From contig NZ_JBNPXC010000001.1 in assembly GCF_050433505.1 (NCBI RefSeq), positions 1,178,001 through 1,242,000 of the forward strand: a DNA stretch of 64,000 nucleotides. The letters are read 5' to 3'. The stretch is from Methanobacterium_D oryzae. GTDB taxonomy: Archaea > Methanobacteriota > Methanobacteria > Methanobacteriales > Methanobacteriaceae. The notes beneath the pieces were generated by a model. The model was not told the origin of the DNA. It ran no database searches and worked only from the letters and a program-made list of their open reading frames with translations. Made by a program: the position numbers and the translations under genes. This document shows positions 59,619 to 64,000 of this stretch, piece after piece; position 1 is the stretch's first letter, and each line of letters begins with the position of its first letter.

Positions 59619-61808
59619 ATGGCTGATAAAGAAATGAAATTAAAAGTTGCAGAAGCATTTTCTCAATCTGATGTAGGACGATCTATTGCAAGAATCGATC
59701 CAGCATGCATGGAGAAATTAGATCTACTTGATGGAGATACAATAGAAATAGAAGGGAACAAACTAACTGCAGCAACAGTCGCATCATCCCAATCAGACAT
59801 TGGTTTAGGAATAATAAGAATCGATGGGTACATGAGAAAGAATGCAGGAGCTTCAATAGGAGAGGAAGTAACAGTAAGGCATGCAGATGTTAAAGAGGCA
59901 CAAAAAGTAGTCTTAGCACCTGTTGAACATCAAATAATGGTCCAAGGTGACGTAAGGGGAGCTTTTGCAGGTAGAGTTCTTTCTAAAGGAGATTTAATAA
60001 TATCAGGATTTAGACAACCCACTACATCTATGAGAGGAAGTCTATTTGATGAATTTTTTAGAGATATGGCTCCAATGGGAGAATTAAAACTTGCTGTTGT
60101 TTCAACAAAGCCAGCAGGAATAGTAAAGGTCACACAAATGACTGCTGTTGAAGTTCAACAAGAACCAGTAGATGTCTCTAAACTAGAAGGTGTAAAAACT
60201 TTTGTAGATGTAACCTATGAAGATATTGGCGGTCTTAAAGAAGAAGTTAAAAAAGTCAGGGAAATGATAGAAATCCCACTAAAAAGGCCAGAACTCTTCG
60301 AAAGACTTGGAATTTCACCACCAAAAGGAGTATTAATGCATGGACCACCTGGAACTGGTAAAACACTTCTTGCTAAGGCAGTTGCAAATGAAAGTGATGC
60401 CCATTTCATAACCATCAACGGTCCTGAAATTATGAGCAAGTATGTGGGAGGATCTGAAGAAAGACTCAGAGAAATATTTGAAGAAGCAGAAGAAAACGCT
60501 CCATCAATAGTATTTATAGATGAAATAGATGCTATCGCGCCTAAACGTGAAGAAGTAACAGGAGAAGTAGAAAGAAGAACAGTAGCACAACTTCTAACTC
60601 TTATGGATGGTCTTAAGTCCAGAGGGCAAGTTATGGTTATTGGTGCAACTAATAGAGTAGATGCACTTGATCCTGCAATTAGAAGACCTGGAAGATTCGA
60701 TAGAGAAATAGAAATAGGTGTCCCTGATAAAGATGGAAGAAAAGAAGTTCTCCAGATTCATACAAGGGGAATGCCATTAGAAGAAGAAGTTGATTTAGAT
60801 GAAATTGCAGATGTTACACATGGGTTTGTAGGTGCAGACCTTGAATCATTAGCTAAAGAAGCAGCAATGAGAGTTCTAAGAAGAATACTTCCAGAAATAA
60901 AGTCTGATGAAGAAGAAATTCCAAAAGAAGTTCTCCAAAAAATAATTGTTAAAAAAGCTGATTTCAAAGAAGCTTTAAAAGAAATTCAACCATCAGCACT
61001 CCGTGAAGTTCTTGTACAGGTTCCAGATGTAAAATGGGATGATATTGGCGGACTTGAAAAGGCAAAACAGGAATTACAAGAAGCTGTTGAATGGCCGCTT
61101 AAATATCCGGACAACTTTGAAAAATTTGGAGTAAGACCACCTAAAGGTGTCCTTATTTACGGTCCTCCAGGAACTGGTAAAACACTTCTTGCTAAGGCAG
61201 TTGCAAATGAAAGTGACTCAAACTTCATCGCTGTTAAAGGTCCAGAATTACTATCTAAATGGGTTGGCGAATCTGAAAAAGGTGTAAGAGAAGTTTTCAG
61301 AAAAGCAAGACAAACAGCACCTACTGTAATCTTCTTTGATGAAATAGATTCTATAGCATCCACCAGAGGTGGGGGAAGCACTGATTCTGGTGTCACTCAA
61401 AGAGTTGTAAACCAGCTTCTAACAGAAATCGATGGAATGGAAGAACTACAGGATGTTGCAGTTATTGCAGCCACTAACAGGGTAGATATCTTAGATCCCG
61501 CTCTTGTTCGGCCTGGAAGATTTGATAGACACATTAAAGTTGATGAACCAGATGAAGGAGCAAGAATAGAAATATTCAAGGTCCATACCAAAAATATGCC
61601 GCTTGCAGAAGATGTAGACATCAAATACCTTGCTAAAAATTCAACTGGATATTCTGGAGCTGATATTGAAGCAGTATGCCGTGAAGCAGTCATGCTAACA
61701 CTTAGAAATAACATAGAAGCTGATAATGTTAAAATGAAATTCTTCAAAGAAGCCATGAAGAAGGTTAAAGCAGAAGAAAAAGAAGTTGAATTAATCCAGT
61801 ACCATTAA
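59619..61808 (+). CDS. cdc48: CDC48/VAT-type AAA ATPase (729 aa)
   Basis: The N domain (residues 1-190: VAEAFSQSDVGRSIARIDPACMEKLDLLDGDTIEIEG) is followed by two AAA modules. Walker A is GPPGTGKTLLAKAVANESD at residues 242 and 515. Walker B is FIDEIDAIAPKRE and FFDEIDSIASTRG. The second-region-of-homology Arg fingers are in RRPGRFDREIEI and VRPGRFDRHIKV. The enzyme unfolds substrates, feeding the proteasome. GGGGGTT before the ATG at 59619 favours it over 59607. It appears monocistronic, with a clear terminator after it. Confidence 0.97.
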   Translation: MADKEMKLKVAEAFSQSDVGRSIARIDPACMEKLDLLDGDTIEIEGNKLTAATVASSQSDIGLGIIRIDGYMRKNAGASIGEEVTVRHADVKEAQKVVLAPVEHQIMVQGDVRGAFAGRVLSKGDLIISGFRQPTTSMRGSLFDEFFRDMAPMGELKLAVVSTKPAGIVKVTQMTAVEVQQEPVDVSKLEGVKTFVDVTYEDIGGLKEEVKKVREMIEIPLKRPELFERLGISPPKGVLMHGPPGTGKTLLAKAVANESDAHFITINGPEIMSKYVGGSEERLREIFEEAEENAPSIVFIDEIDAIAPKREEVTGEVERRTVAQLLTLMDGLKSRGQVMVIGATNRVDALDPAIRRPGRFDREIEIGVPDKDGRKEVLQIHTRGMPLEEEVDLDEIADVTHGFVGADLESLAKEAAMRVLRRILPEIKSDEEEIPKEVLQKIIVKKADFKEALKEIQPSALREVLVQVPDVKWDDIGGLEKAKQELQEAVEWPLKYPDNFEKFGVRPPKGVLIYGPPGTGKTLLAKAVANESDSNFIAVKGPELLSKWVGESEKGVREVFRKARQTAPTVIFFDEIDSIASTRGGGSTDSGVTQRVVNQLLTEIDGMEELQDVAVIAATNRVDILDPALVRPGRFDRHIKVDEPDEGARIEIFKVHTKNMPLAEDVDIKYLAKNSTGYSGADIEAVCREAVMLTLRNNIEADNVKMKFFKEAMKKVKAEEKEVELIQYH

Positions 61809-61816
61809 GGCTTTAG

Positions 61817-61840
61817 GGAAGTTAATTTAAGTTAACTTCC
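61817..61840 (+). terminator. Stem-loop terminator after cdc48
   Basis: GGAAGTTAA (61817-61825) pairs with TTAACTTCC (61832-61840) around a six-base loop, eight bases after the stop and directly before TTTTATTATTTTT. Confidence 0.75.
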
Positions 61841-61921
61841 TTTTATTATTTTTAAATTAAAAATTTAAAATTAGAAACTATTTTTTTACAAAATTTTATA
61901 TTTAGAAAGATATTTTAAAGA

Positions 61922-62371
61922 TTATTCTTTATTTTTACTTACCTTAGTTACTTTAGAAGGTTCAGAAATAGCATATGTTTCTAAGGCCTCTCTTTCAATA
62001 TATTTTCTCAAGTCTTCAATTTGTTCTATATAATCATCGATTAAAGTTATTATTTCTTCATAGGGCATAAGCGACCGCTTTCGTTCATGTAACAATTTTT
62101 TTCTTTTTTCTGTATGGCTAAGTTTCTTTCCTAACGTAAATAAGCCTAAAATCTTTGGTTTTTCTATTATTGACTCATCGAGATACATAGTTCTTATAGT
62201 TCTCATATCAGTAGTTATTTCGCGCCTTAATTTTAAGACATCTTTTTCAAGGCGTTTTAATTTAACTAATGTAGCTCTAGCTTCAAAATCTGATGATATA
62301 TCTATTTCATCATCTTCAATATACAGTTCTTGAAGCTTTCCGTAATATATCTCTGGATCTGAAAAAGTCAT
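61922..62371 (-). CDS. Hypothetical coiled-coil protein (149 aa)
   Basis: The protein is highly charged and helical: VKLKRLEKDVLKLRREITTDMRTIRTMYLDE and then KKLSHTEKRKKLLHERKRSLMPYEEIITLIDDYIEQIEDLRKYIE form two coiled-coil segments. There is no membrane span. GGAAGGGC before the ATG at 62371 suggests that start; an ATG at 62386 is the alternative. It is unassigned but is typical of conserved methanogen genes of unknown function. It is convergent with cdc48. Confidence 0.72.
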   Translation of the reverse strand: MTFSDPEIYYGKLQELYIEDDEIDISSDFEARATLVKLKRLEKDVLKLRREITTDMRTIRTMYLDESIIEKPKILGLFTLGKKLSHTEKRKKLLHERKRSLMPYEEIITLIDDYIEQIEDLRKYIEREALETYAISEPSKVTKVSKNKE

Positions 62372-62641
62372 TTTATGCCCTTCCATACCTAAAGGTTTAA
62401 AAACATATTATATAAATGTGTTGATGTTATTTTTACTCTATAAATTTCAATTTTAAAACAAAATAAGTCATATTATTGATATAATTGTTAAAATACGGAT
62501 TAATTTCTAATTCATTATTTAAAATTAGTATGTCCATTCATAATAATTGTAAATAATCGATAAATATATTAACTTATTTAATCATAAATAGTACATGGTA
62601 TTATATTACGGATACTTTATGGAAGGAGGGGACATGTCCGT

Positions 62642-64000
62642 ATGTATCTAAATAAAAAAGTATTTAGTTTTCAAAATGCTCTAATTTTGGGTATTATGAT
62701 AATAGGAGCATATGCTTTAAGCCTATTGTTCTTACAAAATAGATTGCCATATAGTGCTCTTATTAGCGATATAATATGTCCACTTTTAAATATAACTGCT
62801 GTAATTCTTTTATTTTATGCAGCAAAGCGTTCAAAAGTATATGGGCGACGTATTTACATGGCGTGGATCTTCCTCGCTGTTGCTCAATTTTCATTTTTTA
62901 TTGGTGATTTTTTATGGGGTTTTATTGAGCTTGTTTTAAATCAAGAACCTTCTGCATCCATAGCTGATGTTTTTTATCTGCTTTATTATCCATTATTTGC
63001 AATAGGCATTACAATTTTATCGGGCAGGACATTTACAAGAATTAAACAGTTTAAAATGTCCATTGACATGGGAATAGTTATTATATCTGTTGCTTTAATA
63101 TTTTTAACGCTATTAGTTATACCTATCTTTGAAACCATGGAAATTATTTCAATAGAAGTTATAGTATCAATACTCTATGTACTTTTGGATTTTCTATTAT
63201 TTATAGCATTAATTAACTTAATATTCAGGTTATTTAACAAATCAGGGCAAACTGCTTTATTATTACTTGCAATAGCACTTTTATTTCAAATTTTGGCTGA
63301 TTTTTTATATATTAACTTTACTATATTTGGGTTGTATGCTTCTGGTAGTTTTATAGACGTGGGATGGGTGATTGGATACGTTTTCACATCCCTTGCGGCT
63401 ATATCTCAAATAAAAAATAAAGAAATTGATTTTAATAAATATTTCCCTCATTTAATAGATTACTTTGCGACATTTAAATATAAATCATATATTCCTCCAA
63501 TTTTTGCTGCAATCTCTTATATCACTCTTATCTGGGCATATCGTAATTTAAGTGTAGAATATATACATCTACTGGAAGTAGGGGTAGGTGCTATTATATT
63601 TTTAGTTATTGTTCGTCAAATAACTGCTTTAGTAGAAAATAAAAGGCTTTTCTCAGAATCAAGAGATGAAATTTACAAACGTAAAAAGACAGAATTTGCA
63701 TTAAAGGAAAGTGAGAAAAAATACCGTCAAATAGTTGAAAATGCAGATGAAGGTATTTTATCTACGGATAATATGGGCAATATAATATTTATAAATCCTC
63801 AAGTAGAAAAAATGCTCGGATACGAAGAAAAAGAGCTTATTGGAAGGCATGTGTTTTCATTAATGGATCGAAATAGTGCAAACATTGCAGAAAATTGTCT
63901 TGGTAATGTTAAAAAAGGTAATAAAGGAGAACATGAACTTAAATTAATAAAAAAAGGTGGAGAAGAAATTTATGCATATTTCAAAGTATCTCCAATTATT
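62642..64000 (+). CDS. Membrane PAS sensor protein (partial, 453 aa; C-terminus outside the window)
   Basis: About nine transmembrane helices (residues 13-340) end in a coiled coil (NKRLFSESRDEIYKRKKTEFALKESEKK), followed by a PAS domain (YRQIVENADEGILSTDNMGNIIFINPQVEKMLGY) that is still open at the window end. The membrane part resembles that of the kinase at 23315: SIADVFYLLYYPL here against SIADIFYLAYYPL there. A histidine kinase domain may follow beyond the edge. AAGGAGGGG lies before the ATG at 62642, with a five-codon frame (MSVCI) between them. Confidence 0.85.
   Translation, partial: MYLNKKVFSFQNALILGIMIIGAYALSLLFLQNRLPYSALISDIICPLLNITAVILLFYAAKRSKVYGRRIYMAWIFLAVAQFSFFIGDFLWGFIELVLNQEPSASIADVFYLLYYPLFAIGITILSGRTFTRIKQFKMSIDMGIVIISVALIFLTLLVIPIFETMEIISIEVIVSILYVLLDFLLFIALINLIFRLFNKSGQTALLLLAIALLFQILADFLYINFTIFGLYASGSFIDVGWVIGYVFTSLAAISQIKNKEIDFNKYFPHLIDYFATFKYKSYIPPIFAAISYITLIWAYRNLSVEYIHLLEVGVGAIIFLVIVRQITALVENKRLFSESRDEIYKRKKTEFALKESEKKYRQIVENADEGILSTDNMGNIIFINPQVEKMLGYEEKELIGRHVFSLMDRNSANIAENCLGNVKKGNKGEHELKLIKKGGEEIYAYFKVSPII

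Overview
The window looks like an AT-rich chromosome segment of a Methanobacterium-type methanogenic archaeon. The evidence is a trpEGCFBAD operon with a divergent TrpY regulator, a ferredoxin/geranylgeranyl reductase pair for archaeal lipids, pelota, an archaeal CDC48, a TrmB regulator, a MraY-like transferase of the pseudomurein type, HypC, and archaeal Shine-Dalgarno (GGAGGTGAT-like) and TATA signals throughout.

Layout. 1-4.1 kb is an accessory stretch of small unassigned genes, with a cupin pseudogene carrying four in-frame stops and a tandem duplicate whose second copy is frameshifted. 4.2-7.9 kb holds LemA and then a radical SAM/SPASM enzyme among small Cys-rich proteins, one of them (minus strand) behind a perfect MsvR-type redox operator. 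8.3-15.7 kb is mostly housekeeping: ferredoxin + geranylgeranyl reductase, a UbiA prenyltransferase, a P-loop ATPase, a rubredoxin-TPP enzyme fusion, a short ArcS-like protein, a MIP18-type protein, adenylate kinase and tRNA-Ile(GAT). 15.9-23.1 kb is the trp operon and trpY, with a clear inverted-repeat operator between them. 23.2-30.8 kb carries a membrane histidine kinase, HypC, a lipoamide-dehydrogenase-like flavoprotein, a glycosyltransferase and two YbjQ-domain proteins.

31-47 kb is almost entirely membrane or envelope genes: coiled-coil anchors, a PRC-barrel protein, five DUF308/HdeD-like paralogs, two AI-2E-family permeases, an MFS exporter, a K+ channel, ABC subunits, a Na+/H+ antiporter, a lipoprotein and a GAP/LysE-like exporter. 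Seven transcription units here share a conserved element of about 36 bp (core AATTGTACATT) lying 44-72 nt before the start codon. This points to one coordinated envelope or ion-stress regulon and is the most interesting unexplained signal in the window.

47-64 kb contains a PAS-only sensor protein, a tyrosine recombinase with degenerate catalytic residues, a TrmB regulator divergent from an ABC-2 exporter, a MraY-like/zinc-peptidase pair, a three-module radical SAM protein beside pelota, prephenate dehydrogenase, CDC48, and the start of a second sensor protein cut by the window end.

Several genes appear to start at near-cognate codons (ATT at 6267, 7243 and 50933; CTG at 6771), each placed after a Shine-Dalgarno-like sequence. 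All family assignments come from reading motifs by eye; no database search was run.
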